A stretch of DNA of 64,000 nt from positions 1,612,001-1,676,000 of the forward strand of contig NZ_CP114542.1 in assembly GCF_027271155.1 (NCBI RefSeq). Reading direction: 5' to 3'. The translations under genes were made by a program, and so were the position numbers. The notes beneath the pieces were generated by a model. The model ran no database searches, was not told the origin of the DNA, and saw nothing but the letters and a program-made list of their open reading frames with translations. Below, in pieces: positions 9,180-17,899 of the stretch (position 1 is the first letter of the stretch; each line of letters opens with the position of its first letter). This DNA comes from Brevundimonas subvibrioides (GTDB lineage: Bacteria; Pseudomonadota; Alphaproteobacteria; Caulobacterales; Caulobacteraceae).

Positions 9180-9395
9180 TCAGCCCCAGGGGCCGGTCGG
9201 GGGCTTGTCGGAGGGGGGTGGCTGGATGCCGCGTTCGGCATCGTGGCGTGCCTTTCTCGCCGCTTCCCACGCCTTGAACCAGCGGGCATAGCCCCGCTCG
9301 CGGCCCAGCGCGGCGATCCACAGCACCAGCGTGGCCAGCAGCGCGACGAGGCTGGCGATCTGTTCGACCCCCAGAGTTGTCCCGAACAGTGTCAC
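9180..9395 (-). CDS. small single-pass membrane protein, hypothetical
   Basis: This 71-residue protein has one hydrophobic segment (about residues 10-28) followed by a basic, Trp-rich helix (YARWFKAWEAARKARHD) and a Pro-rich tail. The GTG start at 9395 overlaps the stop of the preceding small gene as GTGA, and this coupling is the main reason for choosing it over longer in-frame options. It ends four bases from the phosphatase gene, tail to tail. I do not recognise the family. The pair of small membrane genes probably forms its own transcription unit. Confidence 0.6.
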   Translation of the reverse strand: MTLFGTTLGVEQIASLVALLATLVLWIAALGRERGYARWFKAWEAARKARHDAERGIQPPPSDKPPTGPWG

Positions 9396-9646
9396 GAGTG
9401 CACCCCGGACGTTCGGGTCGGCCCGGGCACCAAAGGCTCCGGCGGGGGCGAATGGGCAAAGGGGTCGCCGGTCCTGACCGCGTGCGCGGGTCTCATCGGA
9501 ACGTTCCACCCCGTTCGGAGATCGACCGGGGCCGGCGTCGCACCGGGGGCGCGTCGGGTGGCGAAGGCGCCGATGGCGACGCCGACGGCCAGAAGGCCGA
9601 GAACGATAAGGATCGGGATCATCGTGATGATAAGCATCGGTATCAT
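9392..9646 (-). CDS. small membrane protein, hypothetical
   Basis: The 84-residue protein starts at once with a long hydrophobic segment (MIPMLIITMIPILIVLGLL, about residues 1-28), followed by a Pro/Arg-rich soluble tail. The start at 9646 is well supported by an AAAGGAG ribosome site seven bases upstream; the longer frame to 9715 lacks one. It is coupled to the next small membrane gene by a GTGA overlap. It lies downstream of the DUF4170 gene on the same strand. No recognised family. Confidence 0.65.
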   Translation of the reverse strand: MIPMLIITMIPILIVLGLLAVGVAIGAFATRRAPGATPAPVDLRTGWNVPMRPAHAVRTGDPFAHSPPPEPLVPGPTRTSGVHS

Positions 9647-9695
9647 CGTGTCGCTCCTTTGGTCGAAGAGGCCATTCGCCGAATATGAAGAGGGT

Positions 9696-9950
9696 TCAGC
9701 CGCCGGTCGTTTCACCGCGCGGATCGATCATCCGGTGGGCGTGCAGGATGAAGAAGCGCATGTGGGCATTGTCCACCGTGGCCTGGGCCCGGGCCTTCCA
9801 GGCAGCCTTGGCCTCGGCATAGTTGGGGAAGGCCCCGACGAACTCGACCTTGGACAGATCGCGGAACACGGGGGCGTCCAGGTGGCGAAGCTCTCCGCCG
9901 ATGACGAGGTGGAGCAACTGGGGGTCGGCTGAGTTGGGCGCGTCGGTCAT
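9696..9950 (-). CDS. DUF4170 domain-containing protein
   Basis: This 84-residue soluble protein matches the small alphaproteobacterial DUF4170 family, with the typical core FVGAFPNYAEAKAAWKARAQATVDNAHMRFFI and a C-terminal HAHRMIDP. The family's function is unknown, but its genes recur next to the CysQ-like phosphatase and the lpxK/waaA genes, which is also the arrangement here (26 bases downstream of the phosphatase). A role linked to lipopolysaccharide assembly is therefore a reasonable but untested inference. The ATG at 9950 is the first in the conserved region. Confidence 0.85.
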   Translation of the reverse strand: MTDAPNSADPQLLHLVIGGELRHLDAPVFRDLSKVEFVGAFPNYAEAKAAWKARAQATVDNAHMRFFILHAHRMIDPRGETTGG

Positions 9951-9976
9951 GGATGGCTTTCCGGGGGAGCGGCGGA

Positions 9977-10771
9977 TCAGGTGGCCAGCGGGATAGGCCC
10001 TGTGCGGCGCAGGATCAACGGGTGGAGCGCCGGAGCCGAGCAGACCAGGCTGGCCTGACGCGGGTCCGGCTGGTTGAACCGCCAGGGTCGGCCATGATGA
10101 TCGCTGACCTTCGCGCCGGACTCGGCCGCGATCAGGGCCCCGGCACAGACGTCCCAGTCCCATTTGGGCGTCAGGGCGATGGCGGCGTCGAAGGCCCCCG
10201 ACGCGACCAGGGCCATCCGATAGGCCAGGGCGTTGCGCTTCTCGTAGCGCATCGGCGGCCAGGGTTCGGGCCAGTGCGGTCCCTCCATCAGGCGGGCGTC
10301 GGCCAGGACGGCGGCGTCATCGAGGGTATCGACGTCGGAGGCCATGATGGTGCGGCCGTTGAGCGTCGCCCCGCGGCCCAGGGTCGCCTCGAAGGTCTCG
10401 TTCAGGGCCGGCACATGGATGACGGCGGCGATCGGCGCGCCGTCCTCGACGATGGCGATGGGGACGCACCACCAGGGCTGTTTCTTCATGAAGGCGACGG
10501 TGCCGTCGATGGGATCGACGACGAAGAGGCGGGATTTTGACAGACGGTCGGACGTGTCGGGCGTCTCTTCCGACAACCAGCCATAATCGGGGCGGGCCGC
10601 CAGCAGGTCGGCCTTCAACATGGCATCGACGGCGAGGTCTGCGCTGGTGACCGGGGAGCCGCCGACCTTGCGATCGATGCGGAGACCCCGATCGCGCTCG
10701 GCCTCGGCCAGGGCTCCGGCACGCCGGGCCGCCGCGCGGATCAGGTCAAGGTCGGAGTCGAGGCCGGTCAT
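9977..10771 (-). CDS. cysQ: 3'(2'),5'-bisphosphate nucleotidase / inositol monophosphatase family protein (CysQ-like)
   Basis: This 264-residue member of the inositol-phosphatase superfamily carries the metal-binding LSEE (67-70) and DPIDGT (86-91) motifs and a second metal motif, KWDWDVCAGALI, in the C-terminal half. CysQ enzymes remove the 3' phosphate from PAP formed during sulfate assimilation. Inositol monophosphatase activity is the alternative and the two cannot be told apart securely by eye. Its ATG overlaps the stop of the TldD/PmbA gene (ATGA), so the two are coupled. It leads into the DUF4170 gene. Confidence 0.85.
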   Translation of the reverse strand: MTGLDSDLDLIRAAARRAGALAEAERDRGLRIDRKVGGSPVTSADLAVDAMLKADLLAARPDYGWLSEETPDTSDRLSKSRLFVVDPIDGTVAFMKKQPWWCVPIAIVEDGAPIAAVIHVPALNETFEATLGRGATLNGRTIMASDVDTLDDAAVLADARLMEGPHWPEPWPPMRYEKRNALAYRMALVASGAFDAAIALTPKWDWDVCAGALIAAESGAKVSDHHGRPWRFNQPDPRQASLVCSAPALHPLILRRTGPIPLAT

Positions 10772-12114
10772 TTGCCCGCGATGGCGACGGCGTCGATCAG
10801 CAGGGACGGACTGTTGAAGCTGGACCGGAACTCCAGATCCGAGCCGGGGACCATGCGGGCCCACAGGTCGATCAGGTTGCCCGCGACGGTGATCTCGCTG
10901 ACCGGCCAGGCGATCTCGCCGTTCTCGAACCACAGGCCCGACACGCCCGCGGACCAGTCGCCGGTGTTGGCGTTCAGCGACGGGCCAAACATCGAGGTGA
11001 TGATCAGGCCCGTGCCCGCGCTCTTCATCAGCCCGTCGCGATCGAGGTCGCCGGGCGTCAGGTGGACGTTGTGCGTCGAGACGCCGGGCGGACCCGCCAG
11101 CCCGCGCGAGGCATGACCGGTGCTTTCGAGGCCCAGCTGAGCGGCGGCCGAGGCGTTCAGCAGCCAGGTTGTCAGAACCCCGTCGTCGACCAGATTGCGG
11201 GCCTTTACCGGCGATCCCTCGTCGTCGAACGGTGCCGAACCCAGGCCGCGAAGTCGCAAGGGATCCTCCACGAGGCTGACGCCGCGCGGCAGAACCGGCT
11301 GGCCCAGCCGGTCCTTCAGGAAAGAGGTGCCACGCGCGATCGACGGGCCGGAAATCGCGCCCAGCAGAGGGGACAGGACCTGCCCGGCCACACGGCGGTC
11401 GAAGATCACCGGGGCCGTGATCGAGGCGATCTTGCGGGGTGAGAGGCGCTCAACGGCCTTGCGCCCGGCCTCGGTGCCGATGTTGGCGGCGGCAGGCAGG
11501 TCGGACAGCCAGCGGGTGGAGCGGCTTTCTCCGCCGCGCTCCATGGCCCCGTCCTTCTCGGCGATGACGCCGGCCCCGAGGGCGAATCCCGTCGCGGCAT
11601 AGGCTCCGTCGAAGCCCTCCGACGTGACCAGCCGCCAACGGCTGGAGGAGGTCGAGGCATGACCGCCTTCCGAACGCGCAACGCCCGGGACAGCGAGGGC
11701 CGCCGCCTCGGTCTCGGCCGCCACCTGTTCCAGTTCGGCGGCGGAGCGCCCGGACGGATCGTGCAGCTGAAGATCAGCGAAGGGGTCGCGCGCCAGCCGG
11801 TCGGCGGGGACCAGACCGGCATAGGGGTCTTCGGGAGCCAGGCGGGCCATGGCTACGGCGCGCTCGATCAGCCGGGCCTGGGTGCCGGGCGACAGGTCGG
11901 AGGCGGACACCGAGGCCTGGCGACGGCCGACGAAGACGCGCAGGCCCAGGTCGCGGCTTTCCTCGCGTTCGACGTCTTCCAGCGCGCCGTTGCGGACGCC
12001 CACCGAAAGGGAGGCCCGCTCAGCCGTGACCGCTTCGGCGGCGTCGGCACCGGCCCGCAGGGCGGCGGCCACCAGGTCGTGGAGAAGGTCGGGGGACGTC
12101 AGATTGTCAGGCAT
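10768..12114 (-). CDS. pmbA: TldD/PmbA family protein (PmbA-like putative metalloprotease)
   Basis: The 448-residue protein aligns by eye with PmbA (TldE), the partner of TldD. In other bacteria the TldD-TldE heterodimer matures peptide antibiotics and degrades small proteins such as CcdA. Family features visible are the N-terminal ERASLSVGVRNGALEDVER segment, the central SSRWRLVTSEGF region and the C-terminal TGDWSAGVSGLWFENGEI region. PmbA subunits lack the HExxxH zinc motif of TldD, and no such motif is present here. A tldD partner is not in the window. It is coupled by overlap to the CysQ-like gene. Confidence 0.9.
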   Translation of the reverse strand: MPDNLTSPDLLHDLVAAALRAGADAAEAVTAERASLSVGVRNGALEDVEREESRDLGLRVFVGRRQASVSASDLSPGTQARLIERAVAMARLAPEDPYAGLVPADRLARDPFADLQLHDPSGRSAAELEQVAAETEAAALAVPGVARSEGGHASTSSSRWRLVTSEGFDGAYAATGFALGAGVIAEKDGAMERGGESRSTRWLSDLPAAANIGTEAGRKAVERLSPRKIASITAPVIFDRRVAGQVLSPLLGAISGPSIARGTSFLKDRLGQPVLPRGVSLVEDPLRLRGLGSAPFDDEGSPVKARNLVDDGVLTTWLLNASAAAQLGLESTGHASRGLAGPPGVSTHNVHLTPGDLDRDGLMKSAGTGLIITSMFGPSLNANTGDWSAGVSGLWFENGEIAWPVSEITVAGNLIDLWARMVPGSDLEFRSSFNSPSLLIDAVAIAGK

Positions 12115-12153
12115 GGCCCGATATGGCGGACCCGTGCGCCAGCCGCAACGGCT

Positions 12154-12576
12154 CTAGCCGTGAGGGCTGCCGACGAAGGCATGGACGACCAGCATCGATC
12201 CCGCACCCAGCAGGGCCAGCAGGGTCAGGCTCATACCGACGACGCGCCCGATCGTTGGCTTTCTGTTGCTGAGGCTGAAGGCGTGGATCAGACGCCCCAG
12301 AAAGAGCATGCCACCGATCACATGGACGGCCAGGCCGGGGATGCCGAGCAGCGTCAGGGCCACCATGGCTCCTATACCCGCCGGAATGTATTCGGACGCA
12401 TTGCCGAACACCCTTGCGGCCAGCGCCACTTCCGCACTGCCGCCGTCGCCCAGCAACACGCGGTTGGCGCGACGGCTCATGATGACCCTCGCGGCCAGGA
12501 AGACCATCAGCAGCACCATCAGGCCGCTCCACAGCGCGGTGGCCTGGGCGGCGGTCATCTCGGTCAGCAAGGTCAT
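12154..12576 (-). CDS. MAPEG family membrane protein
   Basis: A 140-residue protein with four predicted membrane helices (about residues 10-30, 58-80, 84-100, 112-133). Sequence around RVFGNASEYIPAGI and HVIGGMLFLGRLIHAFSL fits the MAPEG family (membrane-associated proteins in eicosanoid and glutathione metabolism). Bacterial members may bind glutathione, but most have no known substrate. It follows the exported carboxypeptidase gene on the same strand with three bases between, so the two are probably co-transcribed. Confidence 0.88.
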   Translation of the reverse strand: MTLLTEMTAAQATALWSGLMVLLMVFLAARVIMSRRANRVLLGDGGSAEVALAARVFGNASEYIPAGIGAMVALTLLGIPGLAVHVIGGMLFLGRLIHAFSLSNRKPTIGRVVGMSLTLLALLGAGSMLVVHAFVGSPHG

Positions 12577-12579
12577 GGA

Positions 12580-14403
12580 TCAGTTCTCGCGCGCCACCGG
12601 ATAGAGGCGGTAGCGGTCATCATAGAACGGGGTTCGTTCATAGAACCAGCCCAGCCGTGCCTCGGCATTGGACGCAAAGGCGGGATCGGCGGCCAGCTTC
12701 GCCTCGAACTCGGCCTTCAGGGCAGGGTCGGCGGCCATCATGGCCTCGGCCAGCGGCGCGATGGCATAGCCCTCGATGTATTCGACGCGGCTGAGAACCT
12801 CCGGGAACATGCCCCAGGCGAGGAAGCTCTCGGACGACTGCGGCTCCAGCAGCAGCACGGCGATGTCTCCCAGGGGTTGATCCGTCGGGACGCGCACCGA
12901 GCCGGGGGCGAAGGTCCAGTCGCGGGCGACCGGGGTGACCCCGGTGACGCTGGCCTGGACGTGGCCTTCGTTCGGACGCGGGGCGAGCGTCGGGTCGTTC
13001 AGGCGCAGCATCTCGACAGAAACGGTGCGCGCGGCCTCCAGCGTCTCCATCGTCAGGCCGTGGAGGCGCAGGCGCTCGATCAGATCGGTCCGATAGGCGG
13101 GCACCCAGTAGGCCGTCGGTCGGTGCAGGCTCAGCGACGGGCGCGAGCCGTAGTAGGGGAGCTGCCATTCCACCGGGTCCGGGCGGCCCAGCCAGCGGAC
13201 CTCCTGTCGGCCCGAGGCGGGGCTGGCGTAGGTCTCGTAAAGCACGCCCTTGAAGGTGCGGGTCTGATGCGGGATCGGGTCAGGCTCGAAGTTGGCGGGG
13301 ATCTCGGTGGGGCGCAGGGCCCGGTCGGCCATGATGGCCGAGCGAAGTGGGGTGACCTGGTCGGCCAGCAGACGCAGCGACGCCTCCATGAAGACATAGG
13401 TGCCGAGGACACGCTGCTCGTAGGGCTTCAGGCTGTGGTTCTCGATCAGGACGGTCGGTACGTGGGCGGCCGAGCCCCAACCATTGGAGAACCGTTCGCC
13501 CAGTCCGCCATCGTTCAGGCCGGCCTTCGGGTCCTGGTCGTCGATGCCGAACACCAGCGGCCCCGGAATGTGGCCCTCGGCTTCCAGTGCGTCATTGATC
13601 GCCGGCTTGAAGACATCGTCGAGCCAGGCGGACGAGGCGGGCGAGCGGCTGTAGCTGTCGAACTCGCCATTGAAGCCATAGGTGACGTCGTACTGGTAAT
13701 CCAAGCCGTCGGTGACGTGGATGTCGAGGTAGAGGTCGGGGTTCAACCTGTTGATGAAGGTCCGCAAGGCCCACATCTCGGGCTGGTCCAGCTTCATGAA
13801 GTCGCGGTTCAGGTTCTGGTTGGTGCCGGTGTTGCGCCAGCCCTGGATGCGCGGACCGCGCTGGTTCGGGCGCGAGTAGGCGGAGGCGCGTTCGTGGCCG
13901 TCCACCGACAGGATCGGGATCAGGACCAGGTTGGCATGATCGATCAGCTCGCCTTTATCGCCGAAGGCGATGTCGCGGAGCAGCATCATGCCCGCGTCCT
14001 TGCCGTCGATTTCGCCCGGGTGGATGCCGGCCTGGGCCAGCAGGACCGGCTTGGCGGGATCGAGGGTCGCACCGTCGCGCGAGGCGATGACGGCATAGAT
14101 CGGGCGGCCCTCGGGAGATGTGCCGAACTGGACGATACGGATCAGGTCCGAAGCGGCGTCCAGCCGATCGAACCAGGCGCGGGTCGCCGCATAGTCGGGG
14201 CTGAAGTCGTGGGCCGGGTCACGTTCGAAATCGGTGATCCAGGGGTTGGTGGCGTCCGCCAGCAAGGCGCGACTGGCTCCGTTCCATTCGAGGGCCGGGG
14301 GAAGGAAAGGCTGGTCCCAGGGCGCGGTGTTTTCGACAGACTGGGACATCACGGGACTCGGGCACAGGGCCGCCAGAATGGCGGCGAAAAGCAGGGATCG
14401 CAT
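12580..14403 (-). CDS. exported M14 family zinc carboxypeptidase
   Basis: This 607-residue protein has a signal peptide (hydrophobic core about residues 4-16, cleavage near 20) and an M14 carboxypeptidase domain. Zinc ligands are visible as IHPGE (His and Glu) and, about 100 residues later, the His in YLDIHVTDG; the catalytic Glu is likely in VLIENHS. The long C-terminal part (from about residue 380) contains no motif I recognise. The protein should act on peptides in the periplasm or outside the cell. The ATG at 14403, preceded by a GAGGA site, begins the signal peptide properly; the ATG at 14439 would add a non-signal-like extension. Confidence 0.88.
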   Translation of the reverse strand: MRSLLFAAILAALCPSPVMSQSVENTAPWDQPFLPPALEWNGASRALLADATNPWITDFERDPAHDFSPDYAATRAWFDRLDAASDLIRIVQFGTSPEGRPIYAVIASRDGATLDPAKPVLLAQAGIHPGEIDGKDAGMMLLRDIAFGDKGELIDHANLVLIPILSVDGHERASAYSRPNQRGPRIQGWRNTGTNQNLNRDFMKLDQPEMWALRTFINRLNPDLYLDIHVTDGLDYQYDVTYGFNGEFDSYSRSPASSAWLDDVFKPAINDALEAEGHIPGPLVFGIDDQDPKAGLNDGGLGERFSNGWGSAAHVPTVLIENHSLKPYEQRVLGTYVFMEASLRLLADQVTPLRSAIMADRALRPTEIPANFEPDPIPHQTRTFKGVLYETYASPASGRQEVRWLGRPDPVEWQLPYYGSRPSLSLHRPTAYWVPAYRTDLIERLRLHGLTMETLEAARTVSVEMLRLNDPTLAPRPNEGHVQASVTGVTPVARDWTFAPGSVRVPTDQPLGDIAVLLLEPQSSESFLAWGMFPEVLSRVEYIEGYAIAPLAEAMMAADPALKAEFEAKLAADPAFASNAEARLGWFYERTPFYDDRYRLYPVAREN

Positions 14404-14442
14404 GAGGATCGTCCTCGCGCGAATGACCGAAGACAGCAAGGG

Positions 14443-15060
14443 TCAACCTGCGGCAGCAGGCGGGGTGCCTTCGGGCATCGTCATCAGGGACGGTGCGAGA
14501 ACGGACGTCACAGCGATCGCCAGATAGAGGCCGATGTGGAGCGCGGTCAGGATGACGAACAGGCGCGGCTTTTTGGCCAGAGCTGCCGGCAGGATCAGCA
14601 GGACATAGAGAAGGAGGTTGAAGCCATAGCCAAACGCCAGCACGGCACCGTCCGGCGAGGCGAGCACGAAGGGCAGAGCGAGGCAAAGAGACAGGGTATT
14701 GGCCACGGTGGTCAGCAACAGCACCGTGCGCTTGTTGGACCAGAAGTGGTCGTCCAGCGACTGCCCTTCGGTCGCCGCATAGGGAAACACCAGGGATGCG
14801 GCCACGAAATAGACCAGGGCGACGATCAGCCCCATGACCAGCAGACCGTAGCTGAACGGAGCGTCCCTCAAGACCGTCCATGCGAAGTCCCAGAAGCTGG
14901 CGATATCCAGACCGACAAAGGTCGCCAGCAACGGCGTGAGATAGCCGATCCGCATGGTCATGCGGTTCTGGATCGCCAGTGCCAGACCGGTGGCGATGGC
15001 GGCGACCGACAGGCCCAGCAGCAGGCCGTAGAAGCTGAAGAAGAATTCGAACGCGCTCAT
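14443..15060 (-). CDS. multi-pass inner membrane protein, hypothetical
   Basis: The 205-residue protein has about six hydrophobic segments and no soluble domain. The first helix contains FEFFFSFYGLLLGLSVAAIATGLAL, with polar residues at the ends. I do not recognise a transporter or enzyme signature. The ATG at 15060 follows a strong GGGGAAGA ribosome site. It lies 31 bases downstream of the ubiD-family gene on the same strand and could be co-transcribed with it, but no functional link is evident. Confidence 0.75.
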   Translation of the reverse strand: MSAFEFFFSFYGLLLGLSVAAIATGLALAIQNRMTMRIGYLTPLLATFVGLDIASFWDFAWTVLRDAPFSYGLLVMGLIVALVYFVAASLVFPYAATEGQSLDDHFWSNKRTVLLLTTVANTLSLCLALPFVLASPDGAVLAFGYGFNLLLYVLLILPAALAKKPRLFVILTALHIGLYLAIAVTSVLAPSLMTMPEGTPPAAAG

Positions 15061-15091
15061 TTTCTTCCCCGGCGTAGATTGAGGTCGGACA

Positions 15092-16618
15092 TTATTTCCA
15101 GATCGGCGCGCCGTCACCCGGCAAACCGAGGCGGTCCCACATGGCCGAGACGCGGTCGACGACCTCGCGGTCCATGCGGATCTCCTCGCCCCATTCGCGC
15201 TTCGTCTCGGGCGGCCATTTGTCGGTGGCGTCGAGGCCGATCTTGGAGCCGAGCCCACTCTCCGGACTGGCGAAGTCGAGGTAGTCGATCGGGGTGTTCT
15301 CGATCAGGGTGATGTCGCGGGCCGGATCCATCTTGGTGGCCATGGCCCACATGACCTGTTTCCAGTCGCGGGCGTCGATGTCGTCGTCCACGACGATGAC
15401 CCATTTGGTGTACATGAACTGGCGCAGGTAGCTCCAGACGCCCAGCATCACCCGCTTGGCGTGGCCCGGATAGGCCTTTTTCATCGACACGACGGCGATC
15501 CGGTAGCTGCACCCCTCCGGCGGGAGCCAGAAGTCCGTGATCTCCGGGAACTGGGCGCGCAGCAGCGGGATAAAGACCTCGTTCAGCGCCTCGCCCAGCA
15601 CGCTGGGCTCGTCGGGCGGGCGACCGGTGAAGGTGGTCAGATAGACGGGGTCGCGGCGCATGGTGATGGCGCTGACCTGAAACACCGGGAAGGTCTCGAC
15701 CGAGTTGTAGTAGCCGGTGTGGTCGCCGTAGGGCCCCTCGGGCGCGTGCTCGTCCAGCAGGACATGGCCCTCCAGCACGATCTCGGCCTGGGCGGGGACC
15801 ATCAAGGGCACGGTCTTGCAGGCCACCAGCTCGGCCTTGGCACCGCGCATCAGGCCGGCGAACTGGTACTCAGACAGGGTGTCGGGCACCGGGGTGACGG
15901 CGGCCAGGATGGTGCCGGGATCGGCCCCCAGGACGACGGCGCAGGGGAGGGGGCCGGTCTTCTTCTTTTTGTGGCGGGCGTAGTGCTGGGCCCCGCCGCG
16001 GTGGGCCAGCCAGCGCATGATCGCCCTGTCCTTGCCGAGCACCTGCATGCGGTAAATGCCGAGGTTGAAGTCGTCCTCGCGGTCGTCCGACGGACCTTTC
16101 GTCACGACCAGACCCCAGGTGATCAGGGGCGCGGGCTCGCCGGGCCAGCAGGTCTGGATGGGCAGCTTGCCGAGGTCGATCTGGTCGCCTTTCAGGACGA
16201 TCTCCTGAACCGGGGCGGACTTCACGACCCTGGGCCGCATGGCCAGAACGGACTGGGCCAAAGGCAGCATGTCCATGGCGTCGGACAGGCCGCGGGGCGG
16301 GGTCGGGTTCTTGAGGAAGGCCACCAACTCGCCGACCTCGCGCAATTCGGCGGCCGTAGTGCGGGATTTCCTGTCCAGCGTCACGCCCATGGCGACGCGT
16401 TTGACCGTGCCGAACAGATTGGCCAGCGCCGGGATCGGGCTGATCGAACCGTCGGGCATGACGGGCTTTTCGAACAGGACGGCGGGGCCGCCGTTCCGCA
16501 GCAGTCGGGTCTGGATCTCGGTCATCTCCAGCACGGTGGACACGGGCTCCCGGACCCGAACCAATTCGCCCGAAGCCTCCAGCTGGGCCATGAAGTCGCG
16601 CAGGGATTTATAGGCCAT
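15092..16618 (-). CDS. ubiD: UbiD family decarboxylase (3-octaprenyl-4-hydroxybenzoate carboxy-lyase type)
   Basis: UbiD enzymes use prenylated FMN to remove the carboxylate of polyprenyl-4-hydroxybenzoate in ubiquinone synthesis. The 508-residue length is right. Family segments include [15 protein letters not shown] at the N-terminus, the cofactor-site region around [13 protein letters not shown], the [15 protein letters not shown] motif near the middle and [19 protein letters not shown] toward the C-terminus. The prenyltransferase UbiX needed for the cofactor is not in this window. The start ATG at 16618 begins the conserved N-terminus. Use on another aromatic acid cannot be excluded, but the similarity is to the ubiquinone branch. 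Confidence 0.92.
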   Translation of the reverse strand: MAYKSLRDFMAQLEASGELVRVREPVSTVLEMTEIQTRLLRNGGPAVLFEKPVMPDGSISPIPALANLFGTVKRVAMGVTLDRKSRTTAAELREVGELVAFLKNPTPPRGLSDAMDMLPLAQSVLAMRPRVVKSAPVQEIVLKGDQIDLGKLPIQTCWPGEPAPLITWGLVVTKGPSDDREDDFNLGIYRMQVLGKDRAIMRWLAHRGGAQHYARHKKKKTGPLPCAVVLGADPGTILAAVTPVPDTLSEYQFAGLMRGAKAELVACKTVPLMVPAQAEIVLEGHVLLDEHAPEGPYGDHTGYYNSVETFPVFQVSAITMRRDPVYLTTFTGRPPDEPSVLGEALNEVFIPLLRAQFPEITDFWLPPEGCSYRIAVVSMKKAYPGHAKRVMLGVWSYLRQFMYTKWVIVVDDDIDARDWKQVMWAMATKMDPARDITLIENTPIDYLDFASPESGLGSKIGLDATDKWPPETKREWGEEIRMDREVVDRVSAMWDRLGLPGDGAPIWK

Positions 16619-16713
16619 GGTGCGGATTAGGACGGCGCGCGCTAACTGTCACCCTCGGCCGTTGAGGCGAGACCGCGATCAAGCGCCGCAACGGTCAGGC
16701 GGGGGCGGTCCAC

Positions 16714-16962
16714 TCAGTAGGCGCGGCTGTCCGACACCAGGGCCCACACAGGCAGGCGCAGGTGGCGGGTGGCGGCTGCCAGCTGCACGGACGTCAGATG
16801 GGCGCGCCCGGCCTCGACCCGGCGTTCCTCTTCCGGGGTGATCTTCAGGGCGGCGGCGACGGTGTCGACATCCATGCCCCGCTCTTCCCGCCAGCGTTTC
16901 AGGCGGGCACCGATCGCTGCGTCGTGTGGATCGATACCGGGAAATCCGAGAACAGAGCCCAT
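16714..16962 (-). CDS. XRE-type helix-turn-helix transcriptional regulator, small
   Basis: This 82-residue protein is essentially one DNA-binding domain: IGARLKRWREERGMDVDTVA then ALKITPEEERRVEAGRAHL, typical of XRE/Cro helix-turn-helix repressors in which helices 2 and 3 contact DNA. There is no added sensor domain. It sits alone between the UbiD gene and the aldo/keto reductase gene, all on the minus strand. Targets cannot be told from sequence. Confidence 0.8.
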   Translation of the reverse strand: MGSVLGFPGIDPHDAAIGARLKRWREERGMDVDTVAAALKITPEEERRVEAGRAHLTSVQLAAATRHLRLPVWALVSDSRAY

Positions 16963-17002
16963 GGTCGCTTCCTGAATGCGGCCATTCGGCCTGCTTTTCA
17001 GG

Positions 17003-17839
17003 TCAGACCTTATCCCACTGGAAGTCCTTGTCGAGCCAGTCGCCCAGCCGCCCGTCGGCGCGATTCAGCGCATGGATGCGGGCCATGTCGTCATCGGACA
17101 GCTCGAAATCCCAGATGTCGAAATTTTCGGCCGCGCGTTCCGGCTTCAGGGTGCGGGGAATGGCGATGACGCCCTGCTGGATCAGCCAGCGAAGCGTGAC
17201 CTGACCGGCGGTCTTGTCGTGGGCCCGGGCGATTTCGCCGATGACCGTATCGTCGGCGATCTTGCCCTGGGCGAGCGGCGACCAGGCCGTGATCGAGGAC
17301 CCCAGTTCGGCCGCCGTGACGCGGAGCGTCTTCAGCGACAGATAGGGGTGGTATTCAACCTGGTTGGTGACCAGGGGGGCATTCGACAGATGCCGGGCCT
17401 CGCGGAACTGGCCGGACGGGAAGTTGGACAGGCCGATGGCGCGGGTCAGGCCCTGATCCTTCGCCTCATTCAGGGCCCCGATGGTCTCGGCGAAGGTCGG
17501 CTTCGCCTTGGGCCAGTGAAGCAATAGCAGATCGGGCGTGAATCCGAGGTTCCGGGCCGATTCCTCGGCCTGGCGCAGCAGGGCGTCCCGCTCGAAATGG
17601 GCGGTCCAGATCTTGGTCGTCAGCCAGATGTCTTGCCGGGCCACGCCGGAATCGCGAATGCCGTCCCCGACGGCGGCCTCATTCTTGTAGATCCAGGCCG
17701 TATCGATGTGGCGATAGCCGATGCGGAGGGCTTCGGCGACCATGCGGCGGGCGTCTGCGGGCTCCAGCTGCCAGGTGCCGAAGCCGAGTTGCGGGATTGT
17801 CAGGCCATCGACGGTCAGGGACAGCTGGGGGTTCGACAT
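17003..17839 (-). CDS. aldo/keto reductase
   Basis: The 278-residue NADPH-dependent reductase has the AKR (beta/alpha)8 barrel motifs GFGTWQLE near the N-terminus, DTAWIYKNE (Asp and Tyr of the tetrad), the Lys in LTTKIW and the His in LLLHWPK. The C-terminal IPRTLKPERAAENFDIWDFEL matches the cofactor-binding loop. It is close to the 2,5-diketo-gluconate reductase group but the substrate is not deducible. I chose the ATG at 17839 over 17857 because a GGAG ribosome site lies six bases upstream. It is in the same orientation as the alpha/beta hydrolase gene 60 bases upstream. Confidence 0.9.
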   Translation of the reverse strand: MSNPQLSLTVDGLTIPQLGFGTWQLEPADARRMVAEALRIGYRHIDTAWIYKNEAAVGDGIRDSGVARQDIWLTTKIWTAHFERDALLRQAEESARNLGFTPDLLLLHWPKAKPTFAETIGALNEAKDQGLTRAIGLSNFPSGQFREARHLSNAPLVTNQVEYHPYLSLKTLRVTAAELGSSITAWSPLAQGKIADDTVIGEIARAHDKTAGQVTLRWLIQQGVIAIPRTLKPERAAENFDIWDFELSDDDMARIHALNRADGRLGDWLDKDFQWDKV

Positions 17840-17899
17840 GGGACGCTCCGGCGACAAATCGTGAAGGCCCGATATGGGGCGAGGGACACGATTCGCCAG

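Noticed and set aside
11659..15312. Open frame of 1217 codons on the plus strand
   Set aside because: It runs antisense through pmbA, the MAPEG gene, the M14 carboxypeptidase and a membrane protein gene. Its product is Gly/Gln/Arg/His-rich without motifs, as expected for a shadow frame in high-GC DNA.
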